Assembly: GCF_002093625.1 (NCBI RefSeq)
Contig: NZ_MRWD01000053.1
Coordinates: 1-41,499, forward strand
Length of the DNA stretch: 41,499 nt
Reading direction: 5' to 3'
From: Rouxiella silvae
GTDB lineage: Bacteria; Pseudomonadota; Gammaproteobacteria; Enterobacterales; Enterobacteriaceae
Below the pieces are notes generated by a model that was not told the origin of the DNA, searched no databases, and saw only the letters and a program-made list of their open reading frames with translations. This document shows positions 1-8,254 of the stretch, one piece after another. How positions within the stretch are numbered: the stretch's first letter is position 1; every line of letters begins with the position of its first letter. A program made the translations under genes and the position numbers.

Positions 1-518
1 CTTTAAAATCATGTGGTTAAGTAGTTTGATTTTGGCGCCTAACAAATCAATTAATGTTTTTATTTGCACAAAGCTATGATTTATAAGCATATTTTTTATT
101 GAGTTAACTGCGACGATAATAACGTTATTTTTGGCCAAAAAGACGTAGTACTAGCAGGATTTATTTTTCTTACACGTCATAAAACGTCCGGATATCCGTA
201 CGACGTCATGGCCTTTTTTCCGGAAATCCGAACGGGTAAGGATTCTCTACTCCTCAGAGATGATATTTATCGCGTGGAGGTCATTCAGGCTTCCATCGGT
301 CGTGTTTTCTGGCACTGCGTTTAGGTATTGTTGCAAGAACATACGAAATTATCCGCTAATACCCTATTATCTGACTATGAATAATGGTCATAAGAACATA
401 TTATGCCAGTGTGAAGTGATTATCGTTTTTGGATGATTCGCGATGTTGAAGCATTTCTTGGTATTTTATTGTTTATACCAAGAGGAACTGATGATGTGAA
501 AAGTGAGAAGAGATAAAA
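1..518. other. AT-rich non-coding region upstream of the sensor kinase
   Basis: No convincing gene is visible here. The stretch holds a 10-bp palindrome CGGATATCCG at about 188-197, two ACGTCAT direct repeats near 174 and 204, a 38-codon open frame at 208-324 without a ribosome binding site, and a good 8-bp inverted repeat at 457-482. It is presumably the control region of the two-component genes that follow. The gene to the left of the window is not visible. Confidence 0.5.
457..482. promoter_or_regulatory. 8-bp inverted repeat before the sensor-kinase gene
   Basis: CTTGGTAT (457-464) and ATACCAAG (475-482) are perfect inverted arms separated by 10 AT-rich bases, about 36 bp before the ATG at 519. 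There is no T-tract after it, so it looks like an operator or mRNA leader hairpin rather than a terminator. The binding protein is unknown; the response regulator encoded downstream is an obvious candidate (inference). Confidence 0.4.
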
Positions 519-2357
519 ATGGAAGCAAAAAAAATAGATTCTTCAATACAATCACGTCGCAATATGAAGCTATTTATTATTCTCTATTTTCTGATGTTGG
601 TAGTCATTATTTTTTCGAGTCACTACATTGCACGATGTAAGCTTGAAGCGCAAACGTCAATTATTAAAACCTCACTTATTCAGGCCGGTAGTGAATTAAC
701 ACTTAATATTAACCGCTACGAGTTTATTCCTTTTGCACTATCATTAGATGATAACGTCAAGCAGTTCTTAATAGACGAATACTCAGACTCGTTAAGAGAA
801 AAGGTCAACACGCTGGTTGCGAGTATCAGGCATCGTGTCGGTGCTCTGGATATTTTTATTGTCGATGCCGATGGCATGATAGTGTCCTCAAGCGACGCAA
901 TGTCCCCCAACACATTAGTGGGCCATAATGTTCAATTCAGGCCTTACTTTCAGAATGTGAAAGAAGGCGATACTGAGCATTTTTATGGGATCGGCACAAC
1001 GGATTCTATCCCAGGTTATTATCAGGCTCATGGCATCTACACTAAGGGTAAGAAACTGGGCGTGGTGGCGGTTAAAATTGACGTTGATACGTTATTAACG
1101 CCGCATTCTCGCTATGGTGATAAAGTTTTTCTTTTTGACGACAATAACGTCATTGTTAATTCTAACGATACTGGGCTGCTTTATCACTCATTAATAAATC
1201 TTGATGATACTCAGCAGAAAGAGTTACTAAAAACACATAGGTATAATAATAAGAACATCCTTCCTGTAGATGGGATGGTAAAAAGAAAAATCACCGATCA
1301 AACTTATGATGTCTTATATCAAGGAAAGCATTACATCCAGGTTAACTACTACCTCCCACAGTTAAATTTAACACTGGCACAGCTATCACCGATTAACTCA
1401 TTACTTTTTAATACCTCTTTGTATGCCGCGTTTGGTTTCTTTATTACCACGCTTGTCTTTATCGCTATTTTAATCTTCAGGCAAAAACAGCAAATAACCA
1501 GTCTTAAACTTGAGCGCCAAAAAATGCTTGAGGACACCAACATAAACTTGGACAGGCTTGTTAAAGAAAGAAGCCATGAGTTGGAAATCAAAAATGAAAG
1601 CCTCGCTGAGCAGATAAAAGAGCGCATTAATTCAGAGCGAAAGTTGCGAAGTATGCAGAACGAACTCATTCGCAGTGAAAAATTGGCGGTGATTGGCCAA
1701 CTCTCGGCCGGTCTTGCTCATGAGATTAATCAGCCACTTTCTGCACTCAGTGTTCTTTCCGAAAATTCTGTACGTTTTCTTGAGCTTGGGCAAGTCGATG
1801 ACGTGAAGAGTAATCTCAAAAGAGTGACTAAGCTGGTACAGTTTATTGGTAGATTGAGCAATCAGTTGAGATCATTTTCGCGCAATAGCGATGACTCAAC
1901 GAGCCCTGTCTCTATTTCAGCCAGCCTTGATAATGCAATGGTACTGTTGGCGCACCGTTTCGACCAAGGTAAAACAACCTTTGTACGCATTCCTCCCAAA
2001 AGTGAAGTCCGGTGTTTATGCAATAATATTCGCCTTGAACAAGTTTTAGTCAACATTATTAACAACGGTCTTGATGCAATGGAAGGTATTAGCGGTGAGT
2101 GTTTTATTAACGCGCGTTGGTATAATGAGGGCGATCAGGCTGTTATTAAAATTGAAGATAATGGCCCAGGAATTCCCCATGCCATTATTGGAAATATTTT
2201 TGAACCTTTCTTCACTACTAAAAAAAGCAGTGGCTTAGGGCTGGGGCTGGCCATATCCGCTGACATAATTAATTCGTTCAATGGGAAGTTAAGCGTGGAG
2301 CAATTAGAAAAAGGAACCTGTTTCACTATTATCTTACCTCTGCATAGCCTAGATTAA
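519..2357 (+). CDS. DctB-like membrane sensor histidine kinase
   Basis: This is probably the sensor of a two-component pair, autophosphorylating on His and passing phosphate to the regulator encoded next. The 612 residues show a transmembrane segment at about 17-38, a periplasmic double-Cache-like sensing region of about 250 residues, a second transmembrane segment near 300-320, a charged coiled coil (about 325-390), and a HisKA H-box (HEINQPLSAL) with His401. The HATPase domain has the N box (NIINN, 512-516), a G1 box (DNGPG from 547) and a glycine-rich G2 box (from 572). The layout and motifs match DctB-type C4-dicarboxylate sensors, but no dicarboxylate transporter lies nearby, so the ligand is unknown. 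The gene is AT-rich compared with the bulk of the window. The next gene starts 12 bases after the stop, so the two are surely co-transcribed. Confidence 0.8.
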   Translation: MEAKKIDSSIQSRRNMKLFIILYFLMLVVIIFSSHYIARCKLEAQTSIIKTSLIQAGSELTLNINRYEFIPFALSLDDNVKQFLIDEYSDSLREKVNTLVASIRHRVGALDIFIVDADGMIVSSSDAMSPNTLVGHNVQFRPYFQNVKEGDTEHFYGIGTTDSIPGYYQAHGIYTKGKKLGVVAVKIDVDTLLTPHSRYGDKVFLFDDNNVIVNSNDTGLLYHSLINLDDTQQKELLKTHRYNNKNILPVDGMVKRKITDQTYDVLYQGKHYIQVNYYLPQLNLTLAQLSPINSLLFNTSLYAAFGFFITTLVFIAILIFRQKQQITSLKLERQKMLEDTNINLDRLVKERSHELEIKNESLAEQIKERINSERKLRSMQNELIRSEKLAVIGQLSAGLAHEINQPLSALSVLSENSVRFLELGQVDDVKSNLKRVTKLVQFIGRLSNQLRSFSRNSDDSTSPVSISASLDNAMVLLAHRFDQGKTTFVRIPPKSEVRCLCNNIRLEQVLVNIINNGLDAMEGISGECFINARWYNEGDQAVIKIEDNGPGIPHAIIGNIFEPFFTTKKSSGLGLGLAISADIINSFNGKLSVEQLEKGTCFTIILPLHSLD

Positions 2358-2369
2358 TTGAGTGAAAAT

Positions 2370-3680
2370 ATGAATAACATTGATGTTTTACTTATAGAAG
2401 ACGATGCAGACTTGCAGTTGGCGGTGTTGCAAACGTTGAAATTAGAGAAAATTAACACTTTAGGTGTCAGTTCAGTAGAAGAAGCACAAAAATATTTAAT
2501 AGATTTTGAGCATCATGGGATAATTGTCACTGATATGCGCCTTCCCGGCGTGAGCGGTACTGAATTTCAGCGGAAGATCAATATTGCCTATCCGGACTTG
2601 CCGGTGATCATTATTACCGGACACGGCGATATAGAGACTGCCGTCAAGGCGATACAAAGTGGTGCTTATGATTTTATACAGAAACCCTTTTCCGCGCAGC
2701 AAATTATTAATACCGTTAGGCGAGCGCTTGATAAACGTCGACTTATTCAAGAAGTCTACGAGTTAAGACGAAAGCTGGTCGATGCCAATTCTCTTGATAA
2801 TAAAATAATAGGCAATTCAATTTCAACTCTTGAGATCAAAGAAAAAATAAAATTTATAGCGGGTACGCCTGCAAATGTCACGATCTGTGGTGAAACCGGA
2901 ACAGGCAAACAACTCTTGGCTCAATGTATTCACGAACATAGCGGACGCAAAGGCCCATTTGTTGCCATAAATTGTGCCGCATTGCCGGAGTCATTATTTG
3001 ACAGCGAAATTTTTGGTCATGAAATAGGCGCTTTTCCCGGCGCGACCACACAAAGAATTGGTAAGCTGGAGTATGCACACAACGGGACTTTGTTCTTTGA
3101 TAAAATTGAAAGTATGCCACTGTTTTCTCAGATTAAGTTGCTTAGATTTTTACAGGAAAAAAAGATCGAACGACTGGGTTCAAACGAACAAATATCTCTC
3201 AATGTTAGAGTCATTTCGTCCTCTAAAGAAGATCTGTTTCTTTTAGCCGAACAGGGTAAGTTTCGCGGAGATCTGAATTACCGCCTTAACGTCATTAATA
3301 TCAAAGTGCCACCGCTTAGAGATCGGGTTGAGGATATTCCGCTGCTGTTTGCCGTATTCGTCAACAAGGCAGCCGACGATTTAAAGAGACCGCTGCCTGA
3401 GATTAAAGAACATAAGCTACATCAGTTGATGACCCTGCCTTGGCTCGGCAATGTGCGTGAATTACGTAATGAGGCCGAACGTTTCGTATTAGGGATTACT
3501 GAACCAGTATTCATAAAGGCTGACAATAATTTATCGTTACAACAACGGGTTGAGGAGTATGAGCGTGGTTTGATCGTTTCTGAAATGAAGCATTCAAATG
3601 GAAATTTGACCCAAACGGCTAAAAAATTAAACATAGCCAAAAGCACTTTGTTTGATAAGATGAAAAAATATAAAATTTAA
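2370..3680 (+). CDS. DctD-like NtrC-family response regulator with altered sigma-54 loop
   Basis: The 436-residue regulator has a receiver domain (phosphoacceptor Asp55 in VTDMRLPG), an AAA+ domain and a C-terminal Fis-type helix-turn-helix (LTQTAKKLNIAKSTLFDKM). Walker A is intact (GETGTGK, 174-180) and the arginine-finger region (RGDLNYRLN) is kept. Two hallmark motifs are not: the sigma-54 contact loop reads GAFPGA (220-225) instead of GAFTGA, and Walker B reads FFDKIE with Lys245 where the catalytic Glu normally sits. Each change is one base from the canonical codon, and the frame is otherwise intact. I prefer the ATG at 2370; a TTG at 2358 directly after the kinase stop is also possible. 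In Salmonella PgtA, a related regulator, the AAA+ motifs are likewise degenerate (from memory), so this protein may act without sigma-54. Confidence 0.8.
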   Translation: MNNIDVLLIEDDADLQLAVLQTLKLEKINTLGVSSVEEAQKYLIDFEHHGIIVTDMRLPGVSGTEFQRKINIAYPDLPVIIITGHGDIETAVKAIQSGAYDFIQKPFSAQQIINTVRRALDKRRLIQEVYELRRKLVDANSLDNKIIGNSISTLEIKEKIKFIAGTPANVTICGETGTGKQLLAQCIHEHSGRKGPFVAINCAALPESLFDSEIFGHEIGAFPGATTQRIGKLEYAHNGTLFFDKIESMPLFSQIKLLRFLQEKKIERLGSNEQISLNVRVISSSKEDLFLLAEQGKFRGDLNYRLNVINIKVPPLRDRVEDIPLLFAVFVNKAADDLKRPLPEIKEHKLHQLMTLPWLGNVRELRNEAERFVLGITEPVFIKADNNLSLQQRVEEYERGLIVSEMKHSNGNLTQTAKKLNIAKSTLFDKMKKYKI

Positions 3681-3884
3681 TAATTTTTAATTAATTATAC
3701 TGATTTAGTTTTTAATGCTTTATTTAATAATAAGTATCAATAATGCAACACAAGCCAAGAAATATTTTTCGTCATTCATGTTATATTAAAAGCCATAGGG
3801 TCATCTGAATTAAAGAAATCATTTAGTGGTTGCCTTGGAATATGAAAAAATAATGGATTTTTAAATATCAATGGAGAGGTTTTT

Positions 3885-4565
3885 ATGATTCCGACATCGT
3901 CTAGCCAAGTTGCATCACTGCTACAAGTTTACACTAGTATGTTCAATACAGTAAAACATGCGGCAACATCTTTATGGAACTCTATTTGCAGGGTTTTATC
4001 TTCACCGGCTATAATAAAAAGTAATTCGTGTCCTAAACAATATCATTCCTACAGGGATGATTTTAATAAGCGTCAATCTGATGTCATTAAGGAGTTTAAA
4101 GCAAATCTTCTTTCCGGAAAGCCAATGCTTAAAAATAATAGAGGCCATGGTGGTGCTTTTTTTACTGAAACAGATAATAGAAAAGGGGGATTAGCAGCCC
4201 GGGTGGCTTTGCGTGAATCATTGGGGATCTGGAGACCCTATACGGGGGGAATGATGAACGTCTGTGATGATGATAATACAGGTATTAGATACAATAGTGG
4301 GTTAGTTCACCAGGAGCGCTATGTGCCGCCCATGCACGAATATCTACAACCAGTATTACGCGATATGATTGAATCTGTAAATGTTGTACAGCGGGTATGG
4401 CCTGGTATCTTGCAGGGCTCACCTTATAAACCCTCAGTTAACGGGAATGCTGACTTAGGCGTTACCGGCCCCAAAGTGGTTGGCGTGCAATTAAAACCCG
4501 GAGAAATAGAAAAAATAGGCGTTTACTACCGTGATGCAAATAACCGCAGTTATTCTGACTGGTAG
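3885..4565 (+). CDS. Orphan hypothetical protein, possible exported effector
   Basis: I do not recognise this 226-residue protein. A strong Shine-Dalgarno (GGAGAGG, about 3872-3878) supports the ATG. There is no Sec signal peptide. The first 50 residues are rich in Ser, Thr and Gln (MIPTSSSQVASLL) with an amphipathic stretch, which is typical of, but not proof of, type III secretion signals. The middle holds RGHGGAFF (about 87-94) and a short acidic run CDDDNTG; the C-terminus is PGEIEKIGVYYRDANNRSYSDW-like with aromatic and charged residues. No kinase, protease (HExxH), Fic or ADP-ribosyltransferase signature stands out. It follows the two-component pair by 204 bp in the same orientation and shares its low GC content, suggesting it arrived with them or is their target. 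No secretion genes are in the window. Confidence 0.6.
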   Translation: MIPTSSSQVASLLQVYTSMFNTVKHAATSLWNSICRVLSSPAIIKSNSCPKQYHSYRDDFNKRQSDVIKEFKANLLSGKPMLKNNRGHGGAFFTETDNRKGGLAARVALRESLGIWRPYTGGMMNVCDDDNTGIRYNSGLVHQERYVPPMHEYLQPVLRDMIESVNVVQRVWPGILQGSPYKPSVNGNADLGVTGPKVVGVQLKPGEIEKIGVYYRDANNRSYSDW

Positions 4566-4596
4566 GGTTTAAAAACAACACCATTAAAAGAGTGGC

Positions 4597-4626
4597 TTGT
4601 AGTGAGGCAGGCACCTACCGTATGCT
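4597..4626 (+). promoter_or_regulatory. Possible promoter of the thi riboswitch transcript
   Basis: TTGTAG (4597-4602) and TATGCT (4621-4626) are separated by 18 bases and lie about 20 bases before the conserved start of the riboswitch, which is the expected geometry for a sigma-70 promoter. This is based on consensus matching only. Confidence 0.4.
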
Positions 4627-4644
4627 ACGAGGCTTAAGAGTTAT

Positions 4645-4730
4645 GACTCGGGGTGCCGTTCCTCATAGAGGGCTGGCTGAGAAATACCCGTAAAACCTGA
4701 TCTGGATAATGCCAGCGTAGGGAAGTCGTG
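4645..4730 (+). ncRNA. TPP riboswitch (THI element)
   Basis: The conserved THI-box blocks are all present in order: ACTCGGGGTGCC, GGCTGAGAAATACCCG, ACCTGATCTGGATAATGCCAG and CGTAGGGAAGT. The element binds thiamine pyrophosphate and here precedes thiM-thiD. The downstream expression platform is a hairpin that can mask the thiM Shine-Dalgarno (see the separate feature), so control is probably at translation, as in E. coli thiM. Confidence 0.95.
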
Positions 4731-4734
4731 GTAT

Positions 4735-4770
4735 CTCAACCGGTACCCCTTCTTGATCGCCGGTTGGGAG
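4735..4770 (+). promoter_or_regulatory. Shine-Dalgarno-sequestering hairpin of thiM
   Basis: CTCAACCGG (4735-4743) can pair over nine positions with CCGGTTGGG (4760-4768), including one G-U. The right arm covers the start of the thiM ribosome binding site GGGAG (4766-4770). There is no T-tract. The simplest reading is a translational OFF structure favoured when TPP is bound. Confidence 0.65.
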
Positions 4771-4774
4771 CTTT

Positions 4775-5584
4775 ATGACCACTCGACCTTCCGTTTTTCC
4801 CGGCCTGACGGCTGCGGATGCCTTGCAACAGCTTCGTCAAACCTCACCGCTGGTTCACTGCATGACCAATGACGTGGTGCAGTCGATCACAGCCAACGTT
4901 TTACTGGCGCTGGGTGCTTCACCTGCCATGGTGATTGACCCGCGTGAAGCCGCCGAGTTCAGCACTATTGCCAGTGCGTTACTGGTTAACGTTGGCACAC
5001 TTACTGAGTCTCGCGCCGAATCAATGCTTGCTGCTATTCACGCCGCCAATAAAGCGCAGAAACCCTGGGTGCTTGACCCGGTAGCGGTAGGCGCAATCAG
5101 TTGGCGCTCAGATTTTTGTCAGGAAATAATCAGGTTTACGCCCGCCGCCATTCGCGGAAACGCCTCTGAAATAATGGCACTTAGCGGTTTGGCTGCGTCG
5201 GGTCGCGGCGTTGACAGCGCCGACACGTCACTTGCCGCGCTGCCCGCTGCCCGAGCCTTGGCGCGTCAAACCGGCGCGGTGGTCGCTGTCACCGGTGAAA
5301 TTGACTACGTCAGCGACGGTGAAAAAGAGTGGGCAATCCCTGGCGGAAATGTACTCATGACCCGCGTAGTGGGAACCGGCTGTGCGCTCTCAGCGGTGGT
5401 TGCTGCCTTCGTTTCTTTGCCTGGAGACAGGTTATCGAACGTCGCGGCGGCGTGCCGGGTGATGTCCTGCGCCGGTGAATTAGCCAGCCGTGAGGCCAAG
5501 GGGCCGGGCACTTTTACCCCTGCGTTTATCGACCATCTCTACCTGTTGGATGCTGAAAAACTTAACGGAGGTGCGCAGTGGTAA
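4775..5584 (+). CDS. thiM: Hydroxyethylthiazole kinase
   Basis: ThiM phosphorylates 4-methyl-5-(2-hydroxyethyl)thiazole with ATP, a cytoplasmic step in thiamine salvage. The 269-residue protein (E. coli about 262) shows the family features [11 protein letters not shown] near the N-terminus, [13 protein letters not shown], and the ribokinase-like anion-hole motif GTGCALSAV near residue 208. The ATG lies six bases after GGGAG. The gene sits directly behind a TPP riboswitch and overlaps thiD by seven bases, so the two form a thiamine-repressed operon. Confidence 0.95.
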   Translation: MTTRPSVFPGLTAADALQQLRQTSPLVHCMTNDVVQSITANVLLALGASPAMVIDPREAAEFSTIASALLVNVGTLTESRAESMLAAIHAANKAQKPWVLDPVAVGAISWRSDFCQEIIRFTPAAIRGNASEIMALSGLAASGRGVDSADTSLAALPAARALARQTGAVVAVTGEIDYVSDGEKEWAIPGGNVLMTRVVGTGCALSAVVAAFVSLPGDRLSNVAAACRVMSCAGELASREAKGPGTFTPAFIDHLYLLDAEKLNGGAQW

Positions 5585-6396
5585 AGCGAATTAACGCGTT
5601 AACCATTGCTGGCACTGACCCCAGCGGTGGGGCAGGTATTCAGGCAGATTTGAAAACTTTTTCAGCGCTTGAGGCATATGGCACCAGCGTTATCACCGCA
5701 CTGGTGGCGCAGAATACGCGCGGCGTGCAGTCGGTCTACAATATTGATCCTGATTTTGTCGGCGCACAGCTCGATTCAGTGCTTTCTGACGTGCGCATCG
5801 ACAGTGCCAAACTAGGCATGTTGGCAAACACCCAAGTGGTGGAAGCAGTGGCCGAGCGTTTACGCTATTACCGCAGGCTGGAAAAAGCCCCAGCCTATGT
5901 GGTGCTGGACACAGTGATGCTGGCGAAAAGTGGCGATCCTCTGCTGATGCCGGACGCGGTGGAGGCGCTGCGCCGCAGTCTGCTACCGCAGGTCTCACTG
6001 ATTACCCCTAACTTGCCGGAGGCGGCGGCGCTGCTGGGCTGCGCGGTTGCCACCGACGAACGTGAGATGTGTCGTCAGGGGGAAGCGCTGTTGGCGCTGG
6101 GCTGTGAGGCGGTACTAATGAAGGGGGGGCACTTGAGCGACAGCGAGAGTCCGGACTGGTTAATGACCGCTTACTATCGCGAGCGCTTTACTGCCCCGCG
6201 CATCGCCACTCGGCATACGCACGGAACTGGCTGTACCCTCAGTGCGGCGTTGGCGGCGATTCGGCCAAGAAAAGCCAACTGGCCCGAAACCGTTGCCGCT
6301 GCCAAGGACTATTTGCAAAAGGCACTTCAGCAAGCCGACTCCCTGGAAGTGGGTGAAGGCATTGGCCCGGTACATCATTTTCATCGCTGGTGGTGA
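5578..6396 (+). CDS. thiD: Hydroxymethylpyrimidine / phosphomethylpyrimidine kinase
   Basis: ThiD phosphorylates hydroxymethylpyrimidine twice, giving HMP-PP for thiamine synthesis. The 272 residues (E. coli 266) begin with the diagnostic [20 protein letters not shown], carry DTVMLAKSG and ITPNLPEA, and end with the catalytic anion-hole motif [10 protein letters not shown] take the GTG at 5578, which has GGAGG six bases upstream and overlaps the thiM stop, implying translational coupling. Its 3' end overlaps the convergent gene on the other strand by 16 bases. Confidence 0.95.
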   Translation: MVKRINALTIAGTDPSGGAGIQADLKTFSALEAYGTSVITALVAQNTRGVQSVYNIDPDFVGAQLDSVLSDVRIDSAKLGMLANTQVVEAVAERLRYYRRLEKAPAYVVLDTVMLAKSGDPLLMPDAVEALRRSLLPQVSLITPNLPEAAALLGCAVATDEREMCRQGEALLALGCEAVLMKGGHLSDSESPDWLMTAYYRERFTAPRIATRHTHGTGCTLSAALAAIRPRKANWPETVAAAKDYLQKALQQADSLEVGEGIGPVHHFHRWW

Positions 6397-7325
6397 GAGC
6401 TGTCAGCGCTGCTTTCTAACACGCTTTCTGCCCGTTCAAACAGTTGCCTGGCATCGAACAGATGCTGGGCGTCAAAGGGATTTAACGGATAAAATTTTTC
6501 CTGTTTGCGCGGCCTGAGCGACAGGCGAAGACGAGTAGGGCCGGTATTTTTGGCTAATATCTCAAACAGATAACTGGCAACGTCGCCGGTTTGCGGGTCT
6601 TTCCAAGACAGCAGAATGGCCGCTGCGCCATCATTGCGGTGGGCGATAAAAATATCCTTCTGCCACAGTCCTGCAAACTCACCCTCTTTTTGCATTTTTC
6701 GGCTGCTAAAAACGGGATGCTTACACAGCAACAGCAATCGGTCGGCTGAAATATCCCTCTGCAGCGCTTGCCATAGGGGATTGTTATTTTCCCGCTGCCA
6801 GCAAGCCATGCCGAGATAGTCATTAAGGTCACGCCAGTCTGCTTCCAGCCTTTCTTTAAGCTCAGGTTCAAGAATGTTTTGGTACTGCTGCATGCCGTTT
6901 TGCGGGGTGTCTAGGCGGTTGTAAGTGATGACTTTCATGGTCCTCGGGCGGCGGCGGAAGGTGACCCACAGCAGAGGTTTAGGAATGCGAAAAACAACTG
7001 ACTGTACGCTTAGGCGATAGTGATTACCGCGGGTCATTACCAGCCCGTCGGCGCTGCCGCGTTTGTTTTGATAGCTACGCACCAGAACGACGGAATTAAG
7101 CCCCATCCAACCGGTAACGTAGTGCTCTTTCTCACTGCTAACACTGTCCAGATCGCGCGCTATCTGACAAATTTTCTCTTCATCAAGCTGGGACAGAGGC
7201 AGCGTATTGTCTGCGGCATAATAGAGTTTTTGCAGCGGAGTCTGCGTAGCATCAATAACTACTGCATCTATAACTACCGCATCAATAACTACAGCATCAA
7301 TAACTACAGCATCAATAACCGACAT
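6381..7325 (-). CDS. Hypothetical protein with N-terminal VIDAV repeats
   Basis: I do not recognise this 314-residue protein. It opens with five VIDA units in tandem, encoded by a 15-bp minisatellite, then about 290 residues of soluble, mixed charged and aromatic sequence with no transmembrane segment or signal peptide. The ATG at 7325 has a weak AGGA nearby; no internal Met before the conserved-looking body would remove the repeat, so the repeat is probably translated. It is convergent with thiD and lies downstream of rspR on the same strand. Codon use resembles that of neighbouring core genes. A function cannot be assigned. Confidence 0.7.
   Translation of the reverse strand: MSVIDAVVIDAVVIDAVVIDAVVIDATQTPLQKLYYAADNTLPLSQLDEEKICQIARDLDSVSSEKEHYVTGWMGLNSVVLVRSYQNKRGSADGLVMTRGNHYRLSVQSVVFRIPKPLLWVTFRRRPRTMKVITYNRLDTPQNGMQQYQNILEPELKERLEADWRDLNDYLGMACWQRENNNPLWQALQRDISADRLLLLCKHPVFSSRKMQKEGEFAGLWQKDIFIAHRNDGAAAILLSWKDPQTGDVASYLFEILAKNTGPTRLRLSLRPRKQEKFYPLNPFDAQHLFDARQLFERAESVLESSADSSHHQR
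7249..7320. repeat. 15-bp coding minisatellite
   Basis: Four full copies and one partial copy of GCATCAATAACTACN run head to tail (copy starts at 7249, 7264, 7279, 7294 and 7309); copy 2 differs by one base (TCTATAA). Because the unit is a multiple of three, copy number changes lengthen or shorten the N-terminus of the minus-strand protein without a frameshift. Confidence 0.95.
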
Positions 7326-7441
7326 TGCACGTATCCTGCCTAAGAGTAATGGTTTATAGCTTACTCCAAGTTGTTATACATATTATCGATGAGCTGCTTG
7401 AACCGTGGACTGGATCTCAATCTCTCTCTTGATCGTTTGAG

Positions 7442-8128
7442 TTATTCGGCCTCAAACCATTCACTGTTTTGCTCGGCAATCGGGGTAATCGAGAAGATCA
7501 TCTCCTGCAGATGGGCCCGCAAGGCTTGTTCGGCGGCATCGGGATTGCGCTCTTTCAGGGCGGCAAAAATATTATAGTGCTGGGCAATCAGGTTCTCGGG
7601 AGGTGACACTTTGCTGAGCGAAAAAAACCGTACGCGGTCCATGGTCGCTTTAATATTTTCAATGGTTTCCCACGCCAGACGGCAGTCAATAATTTGAGCG
7701 ATCAGTCGATGGAATTCATCGTCAAGCTGAAGAAACTCTTGTGCTTGATGACTTTTGGCCGCCAGCTCTTGCCGCTGGAGATTATGCGCCAGCAGCGCCA
7801 GGTCGCTATCGGTCACCACCGAAGCGGCGCGGCGAATAACCGCGGTTTCAAGCGCTTCGCGGATAAAGCGACCGTCGGCGACGCGCTTGGCAGAAATCTT
7901 CATCACAAACGTGCCGCGCTGGGGCAGAACCTGAACCAGACCGGCCTCAGCCAGTTTTATAAAGGCTTCGCGGACCGGCTGACGGGAGACGTTAAAACGC
8001 GCCGAAATCTCTTTTTCGGAAAGAAAGGCGCCGGGCGGGATAATGCAGGCCACAATATCCTGACGCAGCGTGCGATAAATTTGCTGGTTTACCGGCACGT
8101 TACCGTTCAACTCATAAGATTCTGACAT
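7442..8128 (-). CDS. rspR: GntR/FCD-family repressor of the rsp locus
   Basis: This is a winged-helix GntR N-terminus (ARFNVSRQPVREAFIKLAEAGLV, residues about 40-62) followed by an all-helical FCD ligand domain with metal-binding type residues (LDDEFHRLI). It closely resembles E. coli RspR (YdfH), including VNQQIYR near the start and NSEWF near the end. I choose the ATG at 8128 because it gives 228 residues, the E. coli length, although no good Shine-Dalgarno precedes it; an ATG at 8164 and a TTG at 8182 are longer options. It lies at the end of the minus-strand rsp cluster, which it probably represses until a sugar-acid intermediate binds. Confidence 0.85.
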   Translation of the reverse strand: MSESYELNGNVPVNQQIYRTLRQDIVACIIPPGAFLSEKEISARFNVSRQPVREAFIKLAEAGLVQVLPQRGTFVMKISAKRVADGRFIREALETAVIRRAASVVTDSDLALLAHNLQRQELAAKSHQAQEFLQLDDEFHRLIAQIIDCRLAWETIENIKATMDRVRFFSLSKVSPPENLIAQHYNIFAALKERNPDAAEQALRAHLQEMIFSITPIAEQNSEWFEAE

Positions 8129-8227
8129 GGCGAAGGCTATAGTGTGAGAATGAGATAACTCCATAATAGCATGACTTTCCAAGAGGTTTTGACATGGATA
8201 ATGTTGGCGGAGTGCAAAAGGGGTTGA

Positions 8228-8248
8228 CCGGGCCAGTGTCTGGCCCGG
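8228..8248 (-). terminator. GC-rich hairpin after the MHS transporter gene
   Basis: CCGGGCCAG (8228-8236) and CTGGCCCGG (8240-8248) form a perfect 9-bp stem with a 3-base loop immediately after the MHS transporter stop. On the minus strand the T-run (TTTT) is several bases further on, so termination may be incomplete, leaving some read-through into rspR. Confidence 0.55.
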
Positions 8249-8254
8249 GCGAAC

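Noticed and set aside
208-324. A 38-codon open frame starting ATG GCC TTT
   Set aside because: No Shine-Dalgarno, very short, no recognisable product; could be a gene remnant but cannot be supported.
310-324. Sigma-54 -24/-12-like sequence TGGCAC-N5-TTAG
   Set aside because: The -24 half is perfect but the essential GC of the -12 element is AG, so it is probably chance.
3825-3850. Search for a sigma-54 promoter before the orphan gene at 3885
   Set aside because: A TGGTTG is present but no GC at the required spacing.
7020-7343. Plus-strand open frame across the minisatellite
   Set aside because: It is the antisense shadow of the minus-strand gene, with low-complexity product and no ribosome site.
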